Shown: positions 44,760 through 54,323 of the stretch, in pieces
Numbering within the stretch: position 1 is the first letter of the stretch
Layout of the letters: every line of letters starts with the position of its first letter
NCBI GenBank assembly: GCA_963734845.1
Contig: CAVTIS010000018.1
Location: 496,001-560,000 of the forward strand
Length of the DNA stretch: 64,000 bases
Source of the DNA: JAKAVN01 sp963734845
Lineage (GTDB): Bacteria; Desulfobacterota; Binatia; Binatales; Binataceae
Reading direction: 5' to 3'
The notes under the pieces: model-generated
Databases searched by the model: none
Seen by the model: the letters and a program-made list of their open reading frames with translations, nothing else
Told to the model about the DNA's origin: nothing
Made by a program: the position numbers and the translations under genes

Positions 44760-44875
44760 CCGCCAACTCCTCCTCGTGTCCGTTGCGTCCGCAATCCTTG
44801 GCGCTCGGTCTATTCAGCATACTTCCAAAGTTAATCACTAAAACAAGATAAGCACTAAAATCGACCGCGCCGACT

Positions 44876-45268
44876 TCAGGCTTTCTCCATCACGCATTTC
44901 AGCGGGAATTCGCTCTGGCGCGCCAATTCTTCTACCGTGCGCACCTTGGTCTCGGCGATCTCGTACGGGAATACGCCCGCCACGCCTATCCCGTTCTGAT
45001 GCACGTGCAGCATGATCTTGGTCGCTTCGGCGTGCTGCTTGTGGAAAACCACCTTCAATATCTCGACCACGAACTCCATCGGAGTGTAGTCGTCGTTTAG
45101 CAGGATGACCTTGTACATCGGCGGCTTTTTCGTGCGGGTCTCGGGCCGCGTGCGCCGCTCGACGACGGTGTCGCCGTCGGAGGGACGTCCGCCGCCGGTG
45201 CCGTTATCGTCGTGCTGGTCGTCGCGTTTGCGCGCCCGCACTTCTCGCCGCAAAAGCTCGTCGTTCAT
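44876..45268 (-). CDS. clpS: ClpS adaptor protein
   Basis: 130 residues. N-degron adaptor that delivers proteins with destabilising N-termini to ClpAP. An N-terminal charged tail of about 48 residues is followed by the core YKVILLNDDYTPMEFVVEIL, the AEATKIMLHVHQNGIGVAG helix-strand and the C-terminal FPLKCVMEKA. The DDYTPMEFV loop and MLHVH helix line the N-degron pocket. TTGGAG precedes the ATG. The gene is 116 nt upstream of clpA, the usual clpS-clpA order. Confidence 0.96.
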   Translation of the reverse strand: MNDELLRREVRARKRDDQHDDNGTGGGRPSDGDTVVERRTRPETRTKKPPMYKVILLNDDYTPMEFVVEILKVVFHKQHAEATKIMLHVHQNGIGVAGVFPYEIAETKVRTVEELARQSEFPLKCVMEKA

Positions 45269-45381
45269 CGCTCCAATAGGATAGCAAATCGGCGCATGGT
45301 GATGGGAGCACCGAACGTGAGCCCTTTGCGTCGGCGTCCGGCACGGCTAAGCTCCATAGATTCGATGGCACGGCAGACTCG

Positions 45382-46605
45382 ATGGCACGGCATGATAACA
45401 AGGACACGGCGGCTCGCGATGCGGGCGCGGATGCGGCAACCGTCGAAGTCGCCGTCATCGAGGGTATCGATCGCATCGCACGCGAAGATTGGAACGCTTT
45501 GCTGGCCGAGGACGACAGCCCCTTCCTCGATTGGGACTGGCTGTTCGCGATGGAGAACTCCAAAAGCGCGGTGCGGGCCAGCGGATGGGGTCCGTGCCAT
45601 CTCGCGATCCATCGCGGCAAGAAGCTCATCGCGGCGTGCCCGCTGTACCTCAAGGGCCACAGCATGGGCGAATTCGTGTTCGACCAGGGATGGGCTGACG
45701 CGGCCGAACGCAGCGGCATCCGTTACTATCCAAAACTGCTCGCGGGCGTGCCCTTCACGCCGCACGGCGGACGGCGCTTTCTCATCGCGCCCGGCGCCGC
45801 GCGCGCGCCGTTGGTCGCGGCGCTGGGACGAGCGCTTACTCAGCTTTGCGCGGACAACAAGTTTTCCTCGGTGCATGTCAATTTCTGCCTCGCCGACGAG
45901 GCTGCGGCGCTGCGTGAACTCGGTTTCCTCGAGCGCCTCGGCTACCAGTATCACTGGCGCAACACCGGCTTCGCCACTTTCGAGGACTACCTCGGAGCCC
46001 TCAAGAGCAAGCGCCGCTATGCCGTCCGCCATGAGCGCGCCGCGCTCGTCGCCCAGGGCGTAACCATCAAAGTACACGCGGGCGACGAAATCCCTGACAC
46101 GACCTTCGGCCCGATGTTCGATCTCTATCTTTCCACCATCGAAAAACTTTACTGGGGCCGCCGTTACCTGACTCGCGAATTTTTCACCGAGATGCGCGAG
46201 CGCTTCAAGCGCTATGTGTGCCTGGTCTGCGCGTACCGCGGGCGCAAGCTCGTGGCCGGGACCTTCAACCTGCAGAAGTCCGGCGTGCTCTACGGGCGTT
46301 ACTGGGGATGCTTCGAGGACCTGAAGTACCTGCACTTCAACGTCTGTTACTACGCGGCCATCGAACATTGCATCGCCAACGGAATCGCGCGCTTCGAACC
46401 GGGCGCCGGCGGCGAGTACAAGTGGCTGCGCGGCTTCGACCCCGCGCTGACGCATAGCGCTCACTATATTGCGCACGACGGATTGCGCCGCGCGATCGCC
46501 AACTTCCTCGCCCGCGAACGGCGCGAGGTCGAGGCCTGGATCGCCGAAGGCCACGAGCGCAGCCAGCTCAAGCCTCCCGCACCTTCAAACGTGGAGCAGC
46601 CGTAG
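45382..46605 (+). CDS. FemAB/GNAT-related protein (DUF482 family)
   Basis: 407 residues resembling the DUF482 / peptidogalycan-type GNAT family. Typical segments: SPFLDWDWLFAMENSKSAVR near residue 45, GEFVFDQGWADAAERSGIRY, YYPKLLAGVPFTPHGGRRFL, the middle QYHWRNTGFATFEDYLGALK and KSKRRYAVRHERAA, the GNAT-like REFFTEMRERFKRYVCLVCA and YYAAIEHCIANGIARFEPGA, and GGEYKWLRGFDPALTHSAHY at the end. The family's substrate is not known; transfer of an acyl or aminoacyl group is inferred from the fold. Divergent from clpS. Confidence 0.75.
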   Translation: MARHDNKDTAARDAGADAATVEVAVIEGIDRIAREDWNALLAEDDSPFLDWDWLFAMENSKSAVRASGWGPCHLAIHRGKKLIAACPLYLKGHSMGEFVFDQGWADAAERSGIRYYPKLLAGVPFTPHGGRRFLIAPGAARAPLVAALGRALTQLCADNKFSSVHVNFCLADEAAALRELGFLERLGYQYHWRNTGFATFEDYLGALKSKRRYAVRHERAALVAQGVTIKVHAGDEIPDTTFGPMFDLYLSTIEKLYWGRRYLTREFFTEMRERFKRYVCLVCAYRGRKLVAGTFNLQKSGVLYGRYWGCFEDLKYLHFNVCYYAAIEHCIANGIARFEPGAGGEYKWLRGFDPALTHSAHYIAHDGLRRAIANFLARERREVEAWIAEGHERSQLKPPAPSNVEQP

Positions 46606-46626
46606 CCCGCGCGCGCCGCGGCCGCG

Positions 46627-47838
46627 CTACTTCGGCGCGGCAACCTCCGGCCGTTCCTCAAACGCGGAGGCCGGCTCGCGCGACACGAGGTCGATCTTCT
46701 CGAGCTCGCCCAACTCTTTTTTTCCCACCACTCCGAGTTCGCGGAAGCGGCGCGCCCACGGCATCACGCGGCCCTCGAACGATCCCACCGCGTCGTTGAA
46801 GGCGCCCACCGACGACTTTAACGAAGTTCCGACGCGCCGCAGATGCTCGACCATCGTGGCGAAACGGTCCGCGAGTTCGCGCCCCATCTCACTGATGCGC
46901 TGCGCGTTTTCCGCCAACTGCTCCTGGCGCCAGCCGTAGGACACGGCGCGCAGCAGCGAAATCAGCGTCGTCGGCGTGGCGAGAATCACGCGCTGTGCGA
47001 CGCCCTGCTCGATTAGCGACGGGTCCTGCTCCAGCGCGGCGCTGAAGAATGGCTCGCCCGGCAAAAAAAGGATCACAAACTCGGGCGTGGGTTGAAACTG
47101 ATCCCAGTAATTCTTGGATCCGAGCGCGGTCATATGGGCGCGCACCTGCAGCGCGTGTTGCTTGAGCTTTTCCTGGCGTGCGTCCTCGTTGGTCGCTTCC
47201 AGCGCTTCGAGGTACGCCTGCAACGGCACCTTGGCGTCGACGATGATGTTCTTGCCGCCGGGCAATTGGACGCGCAAATCGGGGCGCAGCTTGCCATCGT
47301 CGTTCGCCGCGCTTTCCTGCTGAAAAAAATCGCAGCGCTCGAGCATCCCCGCCATCTCGACCACCCGCTTGAGCTGGATCTCGCCCCAGCGGCCACGGAC
47401 CGACGGAGCACGCAATGCGCGCGAAAGGTTGGAAGCTTCCGAGCGTAATTCCTTCTGCGCGGTGATGAGAGAACTTATCTGCTCGCCGAGCGCACCGTAA
47501 GCCTCGCGGCGCGCCCCTTCAATCGCGCGGATCTCCTGGTCGAGTTTGCCCAGCGATTCATGCACGGGGGCGACGACCGAGCCGAGTTTCTGATCGGCGA
47601 GCGTCAGGAAACTGTGATTGGCCGCCTCAAGGGCGTCGGCCGCGAGCGACTTGAAAGTGTCGCCGAGCTTGCGTTCTGAGCTTTCCAGCAATGTCCGCTG
47701 TTCGGAGAAACTGCGCTCGCGCTCCTCCATCCGCACCGCGGCCTCGCGCACCTTGCCTTCCCAGCGGCGGGCGGCGGCCAGCCAGGCAACGATTGCACCC
47801 ACCGCCAACCCCACCATTGCAGCCGCCAGCAATTGCAT
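46627..47838 (-). CDS. rmuC: DNA recombination protein RmuC
   Basis: 403 residues. RmuC is a membrane-anchored coiled-coil protein with a PD-(D/E)XK-like nuclease domain that limits inversions at repeats. Seen: an N-terminal membrane helix (LLAAAMVGLAVGAIVAWLAA), a coiled coil (about 25-150), then the RmuC core RALRAPSVRGRWGEIQLKRV, KLRPDLRVQLPGGKNIIVDA (E...D...DxK), ALGSKNYWDQFQPTPEFVIL and FLPGEPFFSAALEQDPSLIE. The start at 47838 is chosen since GGGGAGG lies 10 nt upstream and the membrane helix follows at once; a start at 47952 with GAGGAG is an alternative. Confidence 0.92.
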   Translation of the reverse strand: MQLLAAAMVGLAVGAIVAWLAAARRWEGKVREAAVRMEERERSFSEQRTLLESSERKLGDTFKSLAADALEAANHSFLTLADQKLGSVVAPVHESLGKLDQEIRAIEGARREAYGALGEQISSLITAQKELRSEASNLSRALRAPSVRGRWGEIQLKRVVEMAGMLERCDFFQQESAANDDGKLRPDLRVQLPGGKNIIVDAKVPLQAYLEALEATNEDARQEKLKQHALQVRAHMTALGSKNYWDQFQPTPEFVILFLPGEPFFSAALEQDPSLIEQGVAQRVILATPTTLISLLRAVSYGWRQEQLAENAQRISEMGRELADRFATMVEHLRRVGTSLKSSVGAFNDAVGSFEGRVMPWARRFRELGVVGKKELGELEKIDLVSREPASAFEERPEVAAPK

Positions 47839-48035
47839 GGCCCTTACCTCCCCGGTGCTGAGCCCCAACCCCGGCGCAGCCTCGATGATAGTATCCGCCG
47901 TGCTGCGCCCGCGTCCAATTGCGCCTTCAATGCCATCCACAGCTTCGTGCATAGAGCGCTCCTCAGCGCGCATTCTGCTATTTTGGCGCCTGACGGTCCG
48001 CGGCAAAGTGCGGACGTCTGCGGACGCTTCGCCAC

Positions 48036-49294
48036 GTGAAGGATTTGCTCAAACCGCGCTCCGTCGTCGTCGTCCTGGGTTCCGGTGGAGTCGGCAAAAC
48101 CACGATCGCCGCTGCGCTCGGCGTCGCCGCCGCGACCACCCGCCTGCGCACGGCGGTCATTACGGTCGATCCAGCGCGCCGGCTCCGCGAGGCGCTCGGC
48201 CTCCCGCGCCTGGGCGGCAAACCAACGCGAATCGACGCGCGCCGCCTGCGTGCCGCCGGCCTCGATTCCGCGCTCAAGCTCAGCGCGATGGTGCTCGACG
48301 TGAAGGGCGAATGGGACGCGATGGTCGCCGAGCACGTCGCCGACCCGGCCATCCGCCGGCGCATCCTCGACAACGCCTTCTATCAGAGCCTCAGCACGCA
48401 GTTCGCCGGCTCCGACGCGTACGCCGCCCTGGAGGCGCTCCACGATCTCCACGTCGCCGGTCATTTCGACCTCGAGGTCGTCGACACGCCTCCCGCCGCG
48501 CAGGCCTTCGAGTTCGTGCAGGCGCCGGCGCGCCTGATACGGCTGCTCGACTCGCAGGCCGCGCGCTGGCTACTCAAGCCGGCCGGACGGCCCGCCTCGC
48601 TGGCGCTGCGGCTCGCCGGTCGCATCACGAGCTATGTCGCACGCGAGTTGGAGCGCTTCGCCGGCGGCGACACGCTCTCTTCCATCGCCGACTTTTTCGC
48701 CGCCGCCGCCGGAGCGGTCGAGGGGATTGGCGCCCGGATGCGTAAGGTTTCGGCGCTCCTGCGATCGCCAGCCGTGCGTTTCATCCTGGTGACTACCACA
48801 GAACCCGACCGGCTGCGCCAGGCGCGCAGGCTCATCGACAAGATGGAATCCGAGGGGCTTCATCTCGGCGCAATCGTGATCAACCGCTTTCTGGACGAGG
48901 CAGTCTACCGCGGCTTCACACACGATCATGCGCTCGACGAAATTCCCCGGCTGAGCGCCGCGCTGGATACGGAGGGTGAAGGCGATGACGGCGTGGCTGC
49001 GGCGCTGGCTTACCTGGAAAGCTACCGGGCACGCGCGCGCGAGGACCTCCGTCGCGTCGGACGCTTTGTCGAGGGCTTGGCGCCGCGCGTGACGGTCGCG
49101 TGCGCGCCGGAGATCGCGCCCGGAACTCCGAGCCTCGCAGCCCTGGGACGGCTCGCGAATTTTCTGCTCATGCCACAGACGATCGTGGAGCGGCCGGTGC
49201 GCCGCGCCAACGCCGACGCGCCGCTCAAAGGGCGCGCGCCGCTTAATCGGAGCCGGCGCGGCGTTAAAAAATCAGACAGCGAAATCGGTCGAAT

Positions 49295-49304
<10 letters not shown>
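48036..49304 (+). CDS. ArsA/Get3-family P-loop ATPase
   Basis: 422 residues. The deviant Walker A GSGGVGKTT (residues 15-23), VITVDPARRLREALG, the switch II VVDTPPAAQAFEF and the later LVTTTEPDRLRQARRLIDKM place it in the ArsA/Get3 ATPase family. A single ATPase unit, no arsenite-binding cysteine trio visible, and no ars genes nearby, so a role in arsenite export is unlikely; such single-domain bacterial proteins have unknown clients. The start is GTG at 48036, divergent from rmuC. The stop codon lies inside the P1 stem of the convergent RNase P RNA. Confidence 0.82.
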
Positions 49305-49635
<331 letters not shown>

Positions 49636-49670
49636 AGCGGCGATCCTAGCATGACCGCGCGAGGGGCGGA

Positions 49671-50375
49671 TCAGCCCTCGTAATAGAGGATGCGCTGGCA
49701 GTTGGGGCAAAAATGGATCTGAAGATGTTTCTGGATCTCGTTATAGAGCTGCGGCGGCAAGCGCATCCGGCACCCCTGGCAGGTGCCTGACTTCGCCAGC
49801 GCAACCGCCAGGCCGGCGCGGCGGCTGAAGATCATCTGGTAGCGCTGCAACAGCACGTCGTCGATCGACGCGGCCTCGCGGTCACGCTCGACGCGCTGGC
49901 GTTGAATCGACATCTTCAGCTCTTCGACCTCGGCCGCTATTTCCTTCTCGGCCGCCTTGAGCTCTGTGCGCTTGCTTGCGACAAGTTCGGTCAGTTCCTT
50001 GATTCGCGGGCCGCGCGGCTCGGCCGCCTGCATCGAGGTCAGCACTTCGCCTTCCAGGCGCTGGTTGTTTTCCTTGAGCGAGTCGACCTCGTGACCGAGC
50101 GCCTGCAGCTCCTTGTCGTTGCGCACCAGGTTGAGGCGCATCCGCTTGTTGCGGATCTGCGCTTCGCCATCGGCGAGTTCGCGCTCGAGAACGCGGCGCG
50201 CAGCGGTCGCCTGCTGGTCTTCCTCGGTGAGTCGTTCTAGTTCGGCCTGGGAGGTTTCGATCTCGCCGCGAAGCTGTTCGACCCGCTCCGCGACCGAAGA
50301 CAATGATTGCCCGAGCTCATGCAACTGCCGGTCGATGGTTTGCAGACTCATTAACCGGGCTATCTCTTCACGCAA
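49671..50375 (-). CDS. C4-type zinc-ribbon coiled-coil protein (DUF164 family)
   Basis: 234 residues. A long coiled coil (about 1-185, heptads such as LRGEIETSQAELERL and IKELTELVASKRTEL) ends in a zinc ribbon TCQGCRMRLPPQLYNEIQ...HFCPNCQRILYY. This is the widespread C4-type zinc-ribbon family whose role is unsettled (ribosome or nucleic-acid association has been proposed). The start is TTG at 50375 with GGAGG 6 nt before it; an ATG eight codons later is an alternative. It lies just upstream of rnpB, an arrangement common in bacteria of this kind. Confidence 0.88.
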   Translation of the reverse strand: MREEIARLMSLQTIDRQLHELGQSLSSVAERVEQLRGEIETSQAELERLTEEDQQATAARRVLERELADGEAQIRNKRMRLNLVRNDKELQALGHEVDSLKENNQRLEGEVLTSMQAAEPRGPRIKELTELVASKRTELKAAEKEIAAEVEELKMSIQRQRVERDREAASIDDVLLQRYQMIFSRRAGLAVALAKSGTCQGCRMRLPPQLYNEIQKHLQIHFCPNCQRILYYEG

Positions 50376-50487
50376 TTCTGCCTCCGTGGGGTGCGAGCCG
50401 ATTCATCACTGGCAAAGCGGCGTCGGCGAGCATCGCGCGCATTGCAGTCATCGGTCAAAAAAATTGTCCCATCTTGTGTTGGTGGTA

Positions 50488-50563
50488 TGGGCCCACCAGG
50501 ATTTGAACCTGGGACCAGCCGGTTATGAGCCGGCAGCTCTAAACCGGACTGAGCTATGGGCCC
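50488..50563 (-). tRNA. tRNA with anticodon CAT (Met, or Ile2)
   Basis: 76 nt without encoded CCA. Acceptor GGGCCCA/TGGGCCC, D-arm TAGCTCAGTCCGGTTTAGAGC, anticodon stem-loop CCGGCTCATAACCGG, T-arm CCAGGTTCAAATCCTGG. The CAT anticodon could be elongator Met or a lysidine-modified Ile; sequence alone does not settle it. Confidence 0.92.
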
Positions 50564-50689
50564 TCGCGAGCGCATCGTACAGTGCCTATCGTACCAAGTT
50601 TCCCGCCACAAATTAAAGGGTGTGCGCGAAGACGATTTCCCTTGACTGCCGCCGCGCCGCTCGCCGTCAATCGGCAGTATCGTCCCTCC

Positions 50690-50790
50690 GCATCGTCCGC
50701 CAGCATCTTCCGCCGGCATCTTCCAGCATCTTGCGCCGGCATCATCTTTTCTTCCGCATCATCTCTTCCGCATCATCTTCCACGCCGCCT
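50690..50790. repeat. Low-complexity GCATCATCTTCC repeats after dnaG
   Basis: Several degenerate copies of (G)CATC(ATC)TTCC lie in the space between the tRNA and the dnaG stop and run into the last dnaG codons, which encode an unusual end. Confidence 0.5.
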
Positions 50791-52539
50791 CAGCGCAATC
50801 ATTTCCTGCGCATGGCCCATCGCCTCATCGTCGCTGCTCGCGCTGGCCGCGGCGCGTCGCGTGGCGTCCATCGCGCGCTGCTGGCGCCGTCGCGCGAGCG
50901 CGTCGGCGAAGTCGTGCGCGAGCGCCAGTGCCTGCGTCGCGGTTTCCATCAGCGGCCCGACCGCGAACGCGCTCAGGCGCGAGCGCTGGGAGTCGTCGAG
51001 CCGTTCGGCGACGTGCACTTCGAGCACCGTCGCCGGCTCATCTGACGCGCAGACTTCGCCGAGCGCCGCGGCGACGGCCGCGTCCTCGAGCATCGCGACG
51101 TGCGCGGCGATCTCGCCGCGCAACTCGGGATGCAGCAGCGCGACGGCGAGCAGGCCGACTTCGGCGGCCGTCGCGCCATCGCCCGCTCCGGCCGCGGCCG
51201 CTGACGGCGGCCGCGCCGCCGCGCCCGGCCCGTGCGTCGCGCCGCCATAGGTGGCGCCACGCACGGGCCGGCGCGCCTCGGCGCGCAGCACTTCCTCGCC
51301 GACGCCCAGCGCGTCGGCGGCCTTGCGCGCCAGCAAGTCGAACTCGAACGCGTTCGAGACCGCTTTCAAAACCTCGGCCACGGCGGACGCGGCGCGTGCC
51401 CGCCCTTCCAGGGACCCGCGCGCTGCGGCCGCTTGTTCGGCGAGGAAATAATCGGCCAGCAAATCCGCCGACGCGATAAGCTCGGCGAACGCCTGTGCTC
51501 CGCGCTGCTTGATGAAAGTGTCGGGATCGAAGCCGGGCGGGATGAAAATCCCCCGGCCGAGCAACCCGGCCGCAAGAAAAATCTCCAGCGCCCGCAACGA
51601 GGCCTTGCGTCCCGCGGCGTCGCCGTCGAAACAGGCCAGCACGTTGCGCGTCTGCCGTCCGACGAGCCGCAACTGGTCGACGGTCAGCGCTGTACCGAGA
51701 CTTGCGATGGTTTCCTTGAAGCCCGCCTGCCATACCGCGATCGCGTCGAGGTACCCCTCGACGACGATTGCGCGGTCGGCGCTGGCGATCGCCGCGCGCG
51801 CTTCGTACAAGCCGTAGACATTGCGCGACTTCGAGTAGAGCGGAGATTCGGGCGAGTTGATATATTTCGGCAGCCGCTGGTCGAGCACCCGTCCGCCAAA
51901 CGCGAGCACCCGGCCCTGGCCGTCGCGAATCGGGAACATCAGCCGTCCGCGAAACATGTCGCGCGTTCCCGCGCCGTCCTGCCTGACCAGTCCGAGGCGC
52001 ACCGCCGCCGTCAGCAATCCGCGCTTCTCGAGCGCGCGCGCCAGGTTGGCCAGCCGTTCGGGCGCGAATCCGAGCCCAAATGTGCGCGCGGTCTCGGCCG
52101 CGACGCCGCGCGCCGCCAGATAGTCGCGCGCCGCCGCGCCGTCGGGCGTCTTCCACAAAACATGGACGAAAAAATCAGCGGCCGTCTGATTCGCGCGCAG
52201 CGCGGCGTCGCGTTCTCCGGCGCCCGGACCCGTTTCGCCGCCGCGCTCAGGTAACGTGACGCCATAACGGCGCGCGAGCGACTCGATCGCCTCGGGGAAA
52301 TTCAACCCCTCGGTCCGCATTATGAAGTTGAACACGGTGCCGCCCGCGCCGCATCCGAAACAATGAAAAAACCCGCGCTCAGGATTGACCGAAAACGAAG
52401 GAGTCTTTTCGTTGTGGAACGGGCACAGCCCGACGAAGTTGCGGCCGGCGCGCTTGAGCCGCACGTGCGCTCCGATGACCTCGACGATATCCGCGCGAGT
52501 GCGAATCTCTTCGAGTTTGTCGTCGGAGAAACGCGCCAT
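50773..52539 (-). CDS. dnaG: DNA primase
   Basis: 588 residues. Synthesises RNA primers for chromosome replication. CHC2 zinc finger (C39, H42, C60, C63 in CPFHNEKTPSF and CFGCG), the N-terminal primase core (ARTFGLGFAPE, GRLMFPIRDGQGRVLAFGGR), TOPRIM motifs (IVVEGYLDAIA and ACFDGDAAGRKAS) and the C-terminal helicase-binding region. The last ~60 residues (after about residue 520) are Ala/Arg-rich and end within a repeat tract. The start overlaps the stop of the upstream glpQ-like gene (TGATG), so the two are coupled. Confidence 0.96.
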   Translation of the reverse strand: MARFSDDKLEEIRTRADIVEVIGAHVRLKRAGRNFVGLCPFHNEKTPSFSVNPERGFFHCFGCGAGGTVFNFIMRTEGLNFPEAIESLARRYGVTLPERGGETGPGAGERDAALRANQTAADFFVHVLWKTPDGAAARDYLAARGVAAETARTFGLGFAPERLANLARALEKRGLLTAAVRLGLVRQDGAGTRDMFRGRLMFPIRDGQGRVLAFGGRVLDQRLPKYINSPESPLYSKSRNVYGLYEARAAIASADRAIVVEGYLDAIAVWQAGFKETIASLGTALTVDQLRLVGRQTRNVLACFDGDAAGRKASLRALEIFLAAGLLGRGIFIPPGFDPDTFIKQRGAQAFAELIASADLLADYFLAEQAAAARGSLEGRARAASAVAEVLKAVSNAFEFDLLARKAADALGVGEEVLRAEARRPVRGATYGGATHGPGAAARPPSAAAAGAGDGATAAEVGLLAVALLHPELRGEIAAHVAMLEDAAVAAALGEVCASDEPATVLEVHVAERLDDSQRSRLSAFAVGPLMETATQALALAHDFADALARRRQQRAMDATRRAAASASSDDEAMGHAQEMIALRRRGR

Positions 52540-53252
52540 CAGGCCGCCGCCAGCTCGCGGAGCTTTTTGGGCTCGTTGGTCATGATTGCGTCGACACCGG
52601 CGGCGGCGAGACGGCGCATCGTCGGCACGTCATCGACGGTCCATACGTAGACCGCCAGGCCGCGGCGATGCGCCTCGGCGCAAAGCGCAGCGTTCGCGAC
52701 ATCGAAGCGCGGCGCGATAGCGAATGCGTGCATTGCCGACGCCGCCTCCAGCATCGCGGCCGGAGTTTTCTCGCCGAGCAGCGCAAGGCGCAAGGCCGGT
52801 TCCTTGCGAGCCACGATTTTCAGTTGATCCCAATCGAAGCTCGATACTATCGCGCTTTCGATCGCGCCGCATCCGCGAAGAATTTCGCATACCCGGACCT
52901 CGAGACCGCGGGCCTTGAGTTCCACGTCCATTCCACATCGTCCCGTGAGCGCCTGGGCAACTTCAATGAGCGTCGGGATATGTTCACCGCGAAATTCGGC
53001 TCCAAAGCGCACTCCGGCGTCCAGGCGCCCGATCGCCGTCGCACTCATCGCGGCGACCCGGCCGCGTCCGTCGGTAGTGCGATTAACCGTCGCATCATGA
53101 ATCACCACGACTTCCCCATCGCGAGTCATCCGCACGTCGAATTCGCACATATCGGCGCCAAGCTCAGCGGCGGCGATGAACGAGCGCAAAGTGTTTTCAG
53201 GATAAAAAGCGCTGGCTCCGCGATGCGCGATCGTCAGCATCTTGAGCAGCAT
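52539..53252 (-). CDS. Glycerophosphodiester phosphodiesterase
   Basis: 237 residues from the ATG at 53252 (ATG at 53240 or upstream starts at 53309 and 53351 are possible; none has a strong site). Hydrolyses glycerophosphodiesters to glycerol 3-phosphate and an alcohol. GDPD motifs: IAHRGASAFYPENTLRSF with the catalytic His and the ENT, EFDVRMTRDGEVVVIHDATV with the metal-binding acids and second His, MDVELKA, and the C-terminal VYVWTVDD and AIMTNEP. No signal peptide with this start, so probably cytoplasmic. Coupled to dnaG through overlapping stop and start. Confidence 0.9.
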   Translation of the reverse strand: MLLKMLTIAHRGASAFYPENTLRSFIAAAELGADMCEFDVRMTRDGEVVVIHDATVNRTTDGRGRVAAMSATAIGRLDAGVRFGAEFRGEHIPTLIEVAQALTGRCGMDVELKARGLEVRVCEILRGCGAIESAIVSSFDWDQLKIVARKEPALRLALLGEKTPAAMLEAASAMHAFAIAPRFDVANAALCAEAHRRGLAVYVWTVDDVPTMRRLAAAGVDAIMTNEPKKLRELAAA

Positions 53253-53426
53253 CGTGCGCGCCGCCACAAATCCAGCCCGACCACCCTCATCGAAGGCGAT
53301 TTTACCCATCACGCGTCGCAACCGGCAAATCCGTGCACGCCTGCTCTCCACAGGCTGTTCCTTCTGCAGGCATTTCCCCTACTCGTCAAGCTCCGCGACG
53401 ACCCTTATGCTTGATGGCTGAGGACG

Positions 53427-54323
53427 ATGACCCGTTACGCCACACCTGCCGCGCGCAAATACGTGCAAGTCGTTTTCCAGACGCCGGCCGCGATGGTCGA
53501 CGACGCGGCCACGATGCTTGTCGCCGAGGGAGCGCTCGGATGCGTGGTCGGTGGGGACCATCGTAGCGCGCATCGTCACGCGACGCTGGAACTCCAGGCG
53601 TTTTTCGAGCGGCTGAGCCGCGCCCGGCTCGCGGCGATTTGGCGCGCGCTCGCGGCGGCGGGTATGCTCGCGGTCGATGGCCGGACGCCGCTGCGCCAGG
53701 CCGTCACGGATCCCGGATGGGCGACCGCCTGGATGGATCGTTTCGAGCCGCTGCCGGTGGGACGCCGCCTGCTGATCGTTCCGCCCTGGAACTGCGGCAT
53801 CGCAACCCGGCGCCTCAAGCTGATAATCAATCCCGGGCAGGCCTTTGGCACGGGACATCATGCGACCACCTACGGCGCGCTCGCGACGATCGAAAAGCTT
53901 TGTGCAAAGCGGCGCTTTGAGCAGGCGCTCGATGTCGGCACGGGATCGGGTGTGCTCGCGATTGCGATGCGCCTGATGGGCGTCGGACAGGTGTGCGCGA
54001 TCGACATCGACGCGCTGGCACTGGAAAACGCGCGCGAAAACGCGGCGCTCAATTCTCCCCGCGGCGGTGAAATCCGTTTTGCCACCACGCCGCTTGCTCG
54101 CCTTCGCCGGCACTTCGATCTGATCACGGCGAATATCCTGAGTTCCACGTTGATCGCGATGGCGAGCGCGCTGACCAGATTGCTAGCCCGCCGCGGTCTT
54201 CTAATCCTCGGTGGAATCCTCAACCGCGAGGCGGCGGCGGTACTCAAGACTTACCGTCCGCGCCTGCGATGCCTCGGCATACGGCGCGACCGTGGCTGGA
54301 GCACGCTGGTGCTCGCGCGATGA
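53427..54323 (+). CDS. prmA: Ribosomal protein L11 methyltransferase
   Basis: 298 residues. Methylates L11 using S-adenosylmethionine. The hallmark NPGQAFGTGHHATTYGAL (about residues 134-151) and SAM motif ALDVGTGSGVLAIAM (about 167-181) are followed by AIDIDALALENARENAALN and LITANILSSTLIAMA, all as in PrmA. The N-terminal ~90 residues form the substrate-recognition domain. No strong ribosome site. It heads a tight plus-strand run, overlapping rsmE by ATGA. Confidence 0.93.
   Translation: MTRYATPAARKYVQVVFQTPAAMVDDAATMLVAEGALGCVVGGDHRSAHRHATLELQAFFERLSRARLAAIWRALAAAGMLAVDGRTPLRQAVTDPGWATAWMDRFEPLPVGRRLLIVPPWNCGIATRRLKLIINPGQAFGTGHHATTYGALATIEKLCAKRRFEQALDVGTGSGVLAIAMRLMGVGQVCAIDIDALALENARENAALNSPRGGEIRFATTPLARLRRHFDLITANILSSTLIAMASALTRLLARRGLLILGGILNREAAAVLKTYRPRLRCLGIRRDRGWSTLVLAR

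Noticed and set aside
51232..52254. Plus-strand 340-codon frame inside dnaG
   Set aside because: Antisense of a GC-rich housekeeping gene; dnaG motifs on the other strand are complete.
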